Positions 1 to 6,680 of a stretch of DNA of 6,680 nucleotides are shown here, one piece after another; within the stretch, counting starts at the first letter, position 1, and every line of letters begins with the position of its first letter. Origin of the DNA: Flavobacteriaceae bacterium (GTDB lineage Bacteria; Bacteroidota; Bacteroidia; Flavobacteriales; Flavobacteriaceae); the NCBI GenBank assembly GCA_023254815.1, contig JALRKI010000177.1, positions 1 to 6,680 of the forward strand. The letters are read 5' to 3'. A model generated the notes under the pieces. It did no database searches, was not told the DNA's origin, and was given only the letters and a program-made list of their open reading frames with translations. The position numbers were made by a program, and so were the translations under genes.

Positions 1-2532
1 ATCACAGAGGCACAGGCAAGACAATTGGCCCGTATTAGAGGCATCGATTTTGACGAGTTCATGCGCAGTTTTTTAACTACTCAGGAAAATTCTAAGAGTG
101 ATAGCACATCTACACTTGGCACAAATGATGTCATCAAAGTCAATAATGATTCTTTTTCCATAGAGCCAGAATCCATATCACCTCCAGTTGAAGCAATCGC
201 AGAAAGTAATTTTTTCGGGTATAACATTTTCATTAACAATCCCTTTGGCTCAAAGGAGTATTTGATTGGAAATATTGATGAAGGTTATATCATTGCTCCA
301 GGTGACGAATTGAGAATAACGGTTTTTGGCAACAACCAAATGGACTTAGTCGCCAAGGTAGATCTTAACGGCAATATTAATATTCCAAATTTCGGGGTCT
401 TCCTTGCCAGCGGCAGTACTTTTGAATCCCTTAAGACGAGATTAAACACCTATTTAGGACGCTATTTTTCTGGCTTGTTGTCATCTCCAAGACAAACATT
501 TTTAGATGTTTCATTAACTCAAATTAGACCAGTAAAAATAACCGTCTTAGGTGAAAGTGTTACCCCAGGGGCTCACTTAGTCTCGGGATTTGCAACGGTG
601 CTTAATGCGCTCTATGCTTCAGGTGGTATAAAGACGTCAGGGTCATTGAGGGAAATTAAAATATTCAGAAATAATAAACTCCTAAAAACGGTAGACCTTT
701 ACGATTACATCACTTCGGGAAATTTGGATGGGGACATTCGCCTTGCCAACAATGACATCCTATTTATTCCCAGTCGTTTATCGACAATTGAGCTTTCAGG
801 AACCGTTAAGAAAGAGGCCATTTACGAGTTAAAACCAAATGAAGGCCTTTCTGAATTGATAGCATTTTCTGGGGGATTGCCAGCAAATGCCGCAACTAAT
901 AATGTCAACATTCGTAGGATAACTCCGTTTGAAAATCGAACTCAAACTCAACTTTTTGACCGCTTTATCACCACCGTCAATTACGGGGAATTGATGGCTC
1001 TAAAACAATCTTTCCCTCTGGTGGACGGAGATCAAGTTAAGTTTGAAAGTATTTTAGACCGCATGAGGAACGGGGTAATAGTAAACGGTAACGTGAATCA
1101 ACCTGGAGCCTATTCTGTCGCTCAATACGGTGATTTGCAATCTCTTATTGTCAATGCAGCAAAGGATGTCTTGCCCAACACCTACATGTCGAAGGTGGAT
1201 GTGTTCAGGGAAGATAATCTTGGAAATAAAAGCTTTTCAACCTTTAATTTGTCCTCAGTCCTTGATGGGACCACTAAGGTGCAGTTGACCGAAAATGACA
1301 GCATTCAAGTCTATGCGATGTCAGAAGTTCAAGGAGAAAAGTTGGTTAGAATATCTGGATTTACAAGATTAACTCCCGAAATTAAAGGAGAAATAGAAGA
1401 ATTGATCGTGGATGAACCAATGAAAGCAGTATTTTGGCGCAGCCGAATGTCTTTGTTCGACTTGATTTTTCAAGCAACTTCTTATGAAGAATTGGAATAT
1501 CAATCCAAATTGTTGACCTCCAGAGTCGATCTCAAAAGATTTAATCCAATTTCTGGATTGTTTGAAATTTCTAATTTCAGCTTAGATGACCTTCAAACCC
1601 TTAAATCTACCTTTTTAATGCCAAAAGACGAGGTTATTCTTTACAGCAAAAGTATAACAGAAGTTTTAGACAAAACATTTCAAATTGGTGGATATGTTAA
1701 CTTGCCGAACACCTATGCCCTTACCTCGAACATGTATGTTGAAGATGCTATTTTGGCTGCTGGTGGATTCACAGAATATGCGGACAAGAACTTGGTCGTT
1801 GTAAATAGAGAAAATTATAATCCTTTGACAGGAAAACTATCTGACCGTTATGACGTTCCTGTAGATTTGTCCTATTTGAAGGGAGAAACAGCAGCGCCAG
1901 CCAATCCTTTTATTTTAGAAGATAATGATGTGATATCAGTGCGACAACCACAAGGCAAGGGCCTTCTCAAAACACTTCAAGTTCGAGGTGCCGTTATATA
2001 TCCCAGATCGATAGTTCTTGAATATGAATTGAACTCATTTGAATCCATATTAGAACAGGTAGGTGGGCTAAAACCAGATGCCAATTTGAGCGCCTCGTAT
2101 GTCGTTAGGGATAACAAAACCTTAGCTTATGATTTGAGCGAAAATCAAGATCGTGAAAAAGCAGTATTTGAAGATGGTGATATCATTGAAATAGCCTCCA
2201 ATAACGGTACCGTAGAAACCATGGGAGCTGTTCAAAATCCAAGCTTGTTTATATGGGGCAGTGGCAAGCGCGCCAAGCATTACATTGCCAATTCAGGAGG
2301 AAAAGTTGGAAAGGAAGCCGATCAGGCGTTCCTAATTCTTCCTAACGGAAAGACAAAACAAATTAACTTGTTTCATAACCCAAAAGTGCAACCAAATTCC
2401 ACGATTATTGTAAATCGCAAGGTTAAGAAAGAAGTGGATGACTCACGTCAGAAATTTACTGACGATTTGATTCGAATTTTGAGCGTTGTAACGGGAGCCT
2501 TTACCACCATAATACTGGCTAAAAATTTATAG
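1..2532 (+). CDS. Multi-SLBB outer-membrane polysaccharide export protein (Wza-like), 5' partial
   Basis: This is probably the outer-membrane/periplasmic channel component that exports capsule or exopolysaccharide in a Wzx/Wzy-type system. The reading frame is open to the left edge. It begins ITEAQARQLARIRGIDFDEF, a helix typical of the mature N-terminus of Bacteroidota export proteins, so the true start and signal peptide lie upstream; the in-frame TTG at 25 is not a credible start. The visible part has 843 residues. A Ser/Thr-rich linker (about 28-60) is followed by the poly-export domain (about 90-178, with the YIIAPGDELRITVFG core). After it come about six SLBB/beta-grasp repeats, near 178-258, 262-350, 357-438, 558-648, 658-733 and 738-805, and a more degenerate one near 445-550. 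A C-terminal hydrophobic segment (about 821-839) could be the membrane helix. The protein is far longer than E. coli Wza (379 residues), but such length is usual in Bacteroidota. It is almost certainly co-transcribed with the Wzz-type gene 2 bp downstream. The family call is firm; the exported polysaccharide is unknown. Confidence 0.92.
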   Translation: MTEAQARQLARIRGIDFDEFMRSFLTTQENSKSDSTSTLGTNDVIKVNNDSFSIEPESISPPVEAIAESNFFGYNIFINNPFGSKEYLIGNIDEGYIIAPGDELRITVFGNNQMDLVAKVDLNGNINIPNFGVFLASGSTFESLKTRLNTYLGRYFSGLLSSPRQTFLDVSLTQIRPVKITVLGESVTPGAHLVSGFATVLNALYASGGIKTSGSLREIKIFRNNKLLKTVDLYDYITSGNLDGDIRLANNDILFIPSRLSTIELSGTVKKEAIYELKPNEGLSELIAFSGGLPANAATNNVNIRRITPFENRTQTQLFDRFITTVNYGELMALKQSFPLVDGDQVKFESILDRMRNGVIVNGNVNQPGAYSVAQYGDLQSLIVNAAKDVLPNTYMSKVDVFREDNLGNKSFSTFNLSSVLDGTTKVQLTENDSIQVYAMSEVQGEKLVRISGFTRLTPEIKGEIEELIVDEPMKAVFWRSRMSLFDLIFQATSYEELEYQSKLLTSRVDLKRFNPISGLFEISNFSLDDLQTLKSTFLMPKDEVILYSKSITEVLDKTFQIGGYVNLPNTYALTSNMYVEDAILAAGGFTEYADKNLVVVNRENYNPLTGKLSDRYDVPVDLSYLKGETAAPANPFILEDNDVISVRQPQGKGLLKTLQVRGAVIYPRSIVLEYELNSFESILEQVGGLKPDANLSASYVVRDNKTLAYDLSENQDREKAVFEDGDIIEIASNNGTVETMGAVQNPSLFIWGSGKRAKHYIANSGGKVGKEADQAFLILPNGKTKQINLFHNPKVQPNSTIIVNRKVKKEVDDSRQKFTDDLIRILSVVTGAFTTIILAKNL

Positions 2533-2534
2533 CG

Positions 2535-3626
2535 ATGACTGAATACCGACCAAATGATCCTATCGAAGAGGACCAAATAGACTTGGTTGCCTTAGCAAAA
2601 AAGATTTGGAGCAAACGCAAGCGAATTGCTAAATTCACCCTTTTATTTGCCATAGTTGGGCTATTAGTCGCCCTTCTAAGCCCAGTTTCCTATACCACCT
2701 CGTCAGTATTCATTCCTAATAGCACTTCTGACAAAACTCCTTCGGGATTGAGTAGTTTAGCTTCCTTAGCAGGAGTGGACTTGAGCAGTGCTTCTGGAAG
2801 TGAAATTTCACCTGTACTTTATCCAAAAATACTCGAGTCGGCCAGCTTTAAACGTCAAGTTCTAAACATTGGATTATTTCATGCTGGAGACAGTATTAGT
2901 TTTAAGGATTATATTCTAAATCAACCCAAGACTGTTGGCAGTGTTATTAATAAGTACACACTTGGTTTACCAGGAACGATCAAATCTTTATTCTCTGCAA
3001 ATACAGATACTGTTGCAGAGTCGTTGGAAGATGGCGAAATATTGACCATATCTCAAAGAGAATCAGAGCTTTTTGAGCAACTAAATGAAGTCATCGCAAT
3101 TGCTATCAACGAAAAAGAAAGATATATTGAGCTGACTGTCACTTTAGGTGATCCCAAAATTGCTGCAATTGTAGCCAAAGAATGCGAAAAGCTCCTTCAA
3201 GCTAGAGTGATCATGTTGAAAATAAAGCAATCAACTGAATTACTAAATTATGTTGAAGCCCGCTACGAAGAAAAAAAGGCAGACATGCATGCAGCGCAAA
3301 ACAGACTCGCCAATTTCAAAGACCGCAATTACTCTATCTCAAACTCTTCATTTGGGAATCAATTGACCAGACTTGAACAAGATTATCAAATGGCGAGCGC
3401 AATATTTCAGGAAGTGGCTAAACAATTGGAGCAAGTAAAGCTTCAAGTCAGCAAGGACACTCCTGTTTTTTCAATCATCAAACCCGTTGTGGTGCCAACA
3501 GAAAAATCCGCTCCTAAGCGATCATTAATACTTGTTATTTGGATTTTTCTTGGTTTGGTAGTGACCATTGGCTACACCTTGATAGAAGATCCTTTGAAAG
3601 AAATTGTAAAGCAGATAAAATCTTAA
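2535..3626 (+). CDS. Wzz-type polysaccharide chain-length determinant / co-polymerase, no kinase domain
   Basis: This 363-residue inner-membrane protein probably controls chain length or couples polymerisation to export, working with the SLBB protein encoded just upstream. A short acidic cytoplasmic N-terminus leads to the first membrane segment (about 34-52). Next is the Wzz domain, with the Bacteroidota-style GLSSLASLAGVDL stretch (71-83) and the SPVLYPKILES stretch (92-102). A predicted coiled coil covers about 233-308. The conserved juxtamembrane part is KDTPVFSIIKPVVVP (307-321), a proline/lysine motif (PKR, 327-329), and the second membrane segment (about 330-350). Only 13 residues follow, with no Walker A/B or tyrosine cluster, so it is not fused to a BY-kinase. 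The ATG lies 2 bp after the upstream stop with no Shine-Dalgarno sequence, which suggests translational coupling. A transport or kinase partner, if needed, must be encoded elsewhere. Confidence 0.91.
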   Translation: MTEYRPNDPIEEDQIDLVALAKKIWSKRKRIAKFTLLFAIVGLLVALLSPVSYTTSSVFIPNSTSDKTPSGLSSLASLAGVDLSSASGSEISPVLYPKILESASFKRQVLNIGLFHAGDSISFKDYILNQPKTVGSVINKYTLGLPGTIKSLFSANTDTVAESLEDGEILTISQRESELFEQLNEVIAIAINEKERYIELTVTLGDPKIAAIVAKECEKLLQARVIMLKIKQSTELLNYVEARYEEKKADMHAAQNRLANFKDRNYSISNSSFGNQLTRLEQDYQMASAIFQEVAKQLEQVKLQVSKDTPVFSIIKPVVVPTEKSAPKRSLILVIWIFLGLVVTIGYTLIEDPLKEIVKQIKS

Positions 3627-3630
3627 CTCT

Positions 3631-4974
3631 TTACCTCAAAATTCCACTAGGGAAAGAAACGACGCTCTCAAAACCATTGGATCCAATTGCGCTTACCCCG
3701 AAATTATAATTGTCTACCACAATACCCTCCAAGGTAAACTCGGTTAGGTTACCAATTGTACGACTGTAATCCCATGTGGGAGAAGTAGTGTCTCTCCAAT
3801 ATATTTTATAGGCAACTGCGTTTTCTACCTTTTCCCATTTCAACCGTGCCGAAGGCGCAACCTGTCCTCCCAGAAGCACCTTTGCTGGAGCAGGAGGTGC
3901 CCAAGCCAAGCTTGCCAAATTTATTGCGTTGACGGCGGTCAATTTCTTGGCATAAGGCATGTTCACGTGTTCAAAGGTATCTCCATATGAAATGCCATTT
4001 TCTGATCTTATGTCTTGATGCTGTTGGTTGTAGTTTTCATGAGCTTCCATGATTCTGACACCTGCATAGCCCAAATCGTTAAAAGGTCTGTGATGACCAC
4101 CACGTCCAAACCGATCCAAGCGATAAACCATTTTTGGGTTCATTTCTGGCATAAATTGTTTGGTAGTTTTATAAATATATCGCGCCAATTGCCTGGATAC
4201 CCCATCAACCTCACCGCCATAAAAACGTCGAGAAGCACGCTCCCTTTCAGTTTCTGTCACCGGTGTTGGCTCCGAAAAAATTCGAAAAGTTCTGTTGTCA
4301 ATAACCCCATCCACCCCTTCAATGTTTCCTATCATGTCGTTATTTAACACTCCAACAATTTCCCACTGATTGTCCTTGGCATATTGTGCAAGTCCTTTGC
4401 CGCCATAAAGCCCTTGTTCCTCCCCAGAAAGACCCACAAAAACAATACTGCTATCAAAGGTGTAGGAACTTAACACTCTAGCAGCCTCAATGGTGCCAGC
4501 CATACCGGAGGCGTTATCGTTAGCTCCTGGCGATTCAGATGTGAAGTCCGTCGGATCACTAACCCTAGAGTCGATATCTCCGCTCATCAACACAAATCTA
4601 TTGGGATATTTTGTCCCCCTTTTGATGGCTACCACATTGACAACCCATACATCTTTTACAATACGCTCGTTGTCACCTTTGAGGACTAAGTTTTTCTGAT
4701 AAAACACTTCTAAACATCCGTTGCAATCATCCGATATGGTGTCGAAAGCCGACTTAATCCAGCGCCTAGCAGCTCCAATTCCTCTTGTATTGCTCAAAGT
4801 ATCACTTAAAGTATGTCGCGTGCCAAATTCTGTTAAGATCTCAATGTCTTTTGCAATCCTTTGTTCTGATACCTTGCCTATAATACTATATAAATCGTGT
4901 TCGGATTGTGACTGTAATATGTTTGAAAAAAGGACAAAACTCGTCACAATAAGTTGAAAACTAATTCTTTTCAT
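3631..4974 (-). CDS. Secreted M28-family zinc peptidase with C-terminal fibronectin type III-like domain
   Basis: This 447-residue protein is probably an exported aminopeptidase-like di-zinc hydrolase. Residues 1-22 form a Sec signal peptide (Lys-Arg, then a hydrophobic run); there is no lipobox Cys. The M28 catalytic domain spans about 30-355. Predicted metal and catalytic residues are D133 with D135 in SGDIDSR, D153 in GANDNASG, E185/E186 in SGEEQGLYGG, D213 in NNDMIGN, and H319 in NQQHQDIR (H336 in TFEHVN is an alternative). The HHRPFND stretch (294-300) is also family-like. Where most M28 enzymes have His (HxDS), this one has D133. About residues 360-445 form a fibronectin III-like beta-sandwich (LKWEKVENAVAYKIYWRD, then YNFGVSAIGSNG). 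The C-terminus shows no type IX secretion signal domain, so periplasmic or Sec-dependent release is inferred. C84 and C87 might form a disulfide. The ATG at 4974 is favoured because the signal peptide follows at once and a promoter-like box lies about 32 bp upstream. The substrate is unknown. Confidence 0.93.
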   Translation of the reverse strand: MKRISFQLIVTSFVLFSNILQSQSEHDLYSIIGKVSEQRIAKDIEILTEFGTRHTLSDTLSNTRGIGAARRWIKSAFDTISDDCNGCLEVFYQKNLVLKGDNERIVKDVWVVNVVAIKRGTKYPNRFVLMSGDIDSRVSDPTDFTSESPGANDNASGMAGTIEAARVLSSYTFDSSIVFVGLSGEEQGLYGGKGLAQYAKDNQWEIVGVLNNDMIGNIEGVDGVIDNRTFRIFSEPTPVTETERERASRRFYGGEVDGVSRQLARYIYKTTKQFMPEMNPKMVYRLDRFGRGGHHRPFNDLGYAGVRIMEAHENYNQQHQDIRSENGISYGDTFEHVNMPYAKKLTAVNAINLASLAWAPPAPAKVLLGGQVAPSARLKWEKVENAVAYKIYWRDTTSPTWDYSRTIGNLTEFTLEGIVVDNYNFGVSAIGSNGFESVVSFPSGILR

Positions 4975-5005
4975 AACTGGTTTGATTTTTGGGAATGCTT
5001 ACTTT

Positions 5006-5013
5006 CAAATTTA
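5006..5013 (-). promoter_or_regulatory. Candidate Bacteroidota -7 promoter element for the M28 peptidase gene
   Basis: On the minus strand this reads TAAATTTG, an exact match to the TAnnTTTG element recognised by the primary sigma factor of Bacteroidota. It lies about 32 bp before the M28 start codon, giving an inferred leader of roughly 25 nt. A TTGTTG run lies upstream but is closer than the usual -33 spacing, so the -33 element is weak or absent. The position just downstream of the previous gene's terminator supports an independent transcription unit. The match is short, so confidence is moderate. Confidence 0.45.
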
Positions 5014-5050
5014 ATGAAAAAACAACAACCGCATGGTCTTGTCTGTCATA

Positions 5051-5082
5051 CAAACAAAAACCCCTTATGACTAAGGGGTTTT
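5051..5082 (-). terminator. Intrinsic terminator of the met-zincin metalloprotease gene
   Basis: A perfect inverted repeat has arms at 5061-5067 and 5072-5078 (CCCCTTA / TAAGGGG) around the four-base loop 5068-5071. Flanking A and T runs (5057-5060 and 5079-5082) extend it to an 11-bp stem. On the minus strand the stem is followed by TTTTTGTTTG, a good U-tract. It starts about 20 bp after the stop codon of the metalloprotease gene at 5103. It could also work weakly on the plus strand (four T residues), but no plus-strand gene ends here. Confidence 0.87.
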
Positions 5083-5102
5083 CAAATAACTAATAAATGG
5101 TT

Positions 5103-6680
5103 TTATTCCAGTATTGTTGAAATTCTTGCATTTATTTCATTAAAGTGGGCACCAGACATGCTGTTCCCTCCTGATTTATTTCTAGCGAATTTTTGCACCT
5201 TTTTCAATTGCATCATCGCTAAAGCTCGAACATCCGAATCATTCTCTTTTAGTAAACTCTCTAAGCGATCAACATGAGCTCTCTGTAAATTGCGGCGATA
5301 GGCATCTGGAGTCGATTCTCTCCAAAGCCCATCAGTCAACTGGCCCATGAATTCTAAAGGGGTATAGGCCGAAGATCCATTGAGGGCCTCATTTTCTATC
5401 ATACGTTCAAGTCTGCTAGCCGACAACAAACTGTTAAGGGTGCGCACCTGCATGTCTCTGATGCGAGTCAGTGCGCCGGTAGATTCTATTTTGTTGAAGA
5501 TGTTTGTATCAAGCAGCCAGTTTGGAGTTGCAAACAATTCTGATTGCAAAAACCGCAAGCATCTCTCTTGATGAGCTTTATCAACATGTGAATACACTGC
5601 ACCCTCCTGGTCGTAGGTCTTAGAGTATTTATAGACTCCTCCAATATTGGCTGAAACGTGGCCCATATAGCGATTGAACTGACCAACAACCTGACCATAC
5701 AACTCGTCCAAATCGTCGTAATTTTTACCATCTTCTTCGGTCCAATCAATCAATCGAGGGACAATTCTTTTTAGATTCATAATCCCATATTGGCTGGCAT
5801 CAACTGCATTGGACCCAAGATCTTCAGTTTGAGAGCTTGGATCAATTACGCTCCATTGTTGTGCGCCAAATCGATAGATTGGGTCTCCAGCCTTTTCTAA
5901 TATCCATTGATCCAAGATGGGTTTCTCATCGGTAGCTGATACATCGAGAATAGGTCGATAGCCCCAATTGATAGAATATTTGTCGTAAGGTCCTACATTG
6001 GGCATCAAACTAACGCCTTCATCGCCAGGTTGGGCCACGTAATTGAATCGCGCATAGTCCATAATAGACGGTGCTGTACCATATTTTTGGGTGAACTCAG
6101 CAGACCTCAAAGAATCCACAGGATAAGCTACACTGCTTCCCATGTTATGAGGTAGCCCTAAAGTATGACCCACTTCGTGAGAGGATACAAAACGAATCAG
6201 CCTACCCATAATCTCATCTTTAAAAGCAACAGATTGCGCTTCAGGATTTATGGCAGCAGTCTGAACAAAATACCAGTTTCTCAATAGGGTCATCACGTTG
6301 TGATACCAGTTGATGTCAGATTCCAAAATCTCACCACTTCTTGGGTCACTAACGTGGGGTCCGTTGGCATTTGGAATGGGAGAAGCCAAATAACGTACAA
6401 CCGAATAACGCACGTCTTCTGGCGACCAGTCTGGATCTTCCTCGACTGTTGGTGGGTCCATGGCAATTATGGCATTTTTAAATCCTGCTGCCTCAAAAGC
6501 AACTTGCCAGTCTTCAATCCCTGCCTTGATATAGGGTACCCATTTTTCCGGGGTTGCACGATCCACATAGTAAATGATTTGTTTCTTAGGTTCGACTAAT
6601 TCACCAGCGAGAAAATTCTCTCGGTCTTCATCCTTTACCTCAAGCCTCCAACGATCAAGATATTGGACAACCTCACTTTT
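5103..6680 (-). CDS. Zinc-dependent metalloprotease, DUF5117/DUF4953 (met-zincin) type, 5' partial
   Basis: This is probably a large exported zinc endopeptidase; 525 residues are visible. The frame is open to the right edge and starts KSEVVQYLDRWRLE, then a VEPKKQIIYYVDRATPEKW-like strand that is conserved in this family, so the true start lies outside the window. The GTG at 6566 falls inside this conserved stretch and is rejected as a start. The extended zinc site HEVGHTLGLPH (DNA 6147-6179) supplies three His ligands and the catalytic Glu. The SIMDY segment about 27 residues later is the likely Met-turn, placing the enzyme among metzincin-like peptidases. The downstream part, with the VGPYDKYSINWGYRPI region and the helical C-terminus, fits DUF4953. 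Family members are usually about 800-850 residues, so roughly 300 N-terminal residues (signal peptide, DUF5118/DUF5117 regions) should lie beyond the edge. No T9SS C-terminal domain is visible. A strong terminator follows, so it is not in an operon with the M28 gene. The substrate is unknown. Confidence 0.93.
   Translation of the reverse strand, partial: KSEVVQYLDRWRLEVKDEDRENFLAGELVEPKKQIIYYVDRATPEKWVPYIKAGIEDWQVAFEAAGFKNAIIAMDPPTVEEDPDWSPEDVRYSVVRYLASPIPNANGPHVSDPRSGEILESDINWYHNVMTLLRNWYFVQTAAINPEAQSVAFKDEIMGRLIRFVSSHEVGHTLGLPHNMGSSVAYPVDSLRSAEFTQKYGTAPSIMDYARFNYVAQPGDEGVSLMPNVGPYDKYSINWGYRPILDVSATDEKPILDQWILEKAGDPIYRFGAQQWSVIDPSSQTEDLGSNAVDASQYGIMNLKRIVPRLIDWTEEDGKNYDDLDELYGQVVGQFNRYMGHVSANIGGVYKYSKTYDQEGAVYSHVDKAHQERCLRFLQSELFATPNWLLDTNIFNKIESTGALTRIRDMQVRTLNSLLSASRLERMIENEALNGSSAYTPLEFMGQLTDGLWRESTPDAYRRNLQRAHVDRLESLLKENDSDVRALAMMQLKKVQKFARNKSGGNSMSGAHFNEINARISTILE

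Noticed and set aside
25..27. TTG as the start of the SLBB export protein
   Set aside because: The frame is open to base 1, and the eight codons upstream encode a helix that continues the conserved N-terminal motif. No signal peptide follows the TTG.
3629..3656. Possible terminator hairpin at the convergent gene junction
   Set aside because: The 8-bp stem has an internal mismatch, a 12-base loop, mostly A-T pairs and no T-run on either strand, and it lies almost wholly in the M28 coding sequence.
4015..4347. Plus-strand open frame of 110 codons inside the M28 gene
   Set aside because: It lies fully antisense to a well-supported peptidase gene, its product resembles no family I know, and no start context supports it. 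The same applies to the plus-strand frames at 4490-4699 and 4721-4957.
5083..5102. Promoter or small gene in the rest of the intergenic gap
   Set aside because: The short AT-rich stretch next to the metalloprotease stop holds no open frame, no plus-strand gene follows, and no further inverted repeat is visible.
5486..5749. Minus-strand open frame of 87 codons within the metalloprotease gene
   Set aside because: It is a shifted frame within conserved DUF4953 coding sequence. The main frame runs through without interruption, so this is not a frameshifted part of the protein.
6564..6566. GTG as the start of the met-zincin metalloprotease
   Set aside because: The frame stays open to the right edge and the upstream 38 codons encode residues typical of the family. 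A start here would cut through a conserved strand and remove any signal peptide.
6300..6599. Plus-strand open frame of 99 codons opposite the metalloprotease gene
   Set aside because: It is antisense to conserved metalloprotease coding sequence and has no recognisable product. The plus-strand frame at 5380-5571 is rejected for the same reason.

Overview
The window looks like chromosomal DNA from a member of the Bacteroidota, probably a flavobacterium-like marine or soil lineage. The evidence is AT-rich coding sequence, poor Shine-Dalgarno sites, a TAnnTTTG-type promoter element, and four proteins that each resemble a Bacteroidota version of their family. Species-level placement is not possible from this sequence alone. 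Coding density is high: the only sizeable non-coding stretch is about 128 bp (4975-5102).

Left half, plus strand (1-3626): a two-gene surface-polysaccharide export unit. The first gene is a large multi-SLBB outer-membrane polysaccharide export protein (Wza-like), cut by the left window edge. Two bases after its stop comes a Wzz-type inner-membrane chain-length/co-polymerase protein with two membrane segments and no kinase domain. Together they would form the periplasm-spanning part of a Wzx/Wzy-type capsule or exopolysaccharide exporter. No glycosyltransferase, Wzx, Wzy or tyrosine kinase lies in the window.

Right half, minus strand (3631-6680): two separately transcribed zinc-peptidase genes. 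Reading leftward, the first is a large zinc-dependent metalloprotease of the DUF5117/DUF4953 (met-zincin) type with a complete HExxHxxGxxH site; its N-terminus lies beyond the right edge. It is followed by a strong intrinsic terminator (5051-5082), then a candidate promoter (-7 box at 5006-5013), then an M28-family peptidase with a signal peptide and a C-terminal fibronectin type III-like domain. Its first predicted zinc ligand appears to be Asp rather than the usual His.

The two halves meet tail to tail with only four bases between stop codons and no convincing terminator between them. I see no clear functional link between polysaccharide export and the two peptidases beyond all acting in the cell envelope or outside it. 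I found no mobile element, CRISPR array, tRNA or rRNA, and nothing that makes a convincing case for an undescribed system. The best second looks are the M28 zinc-ligand variant and the terminator-less convergent junction.
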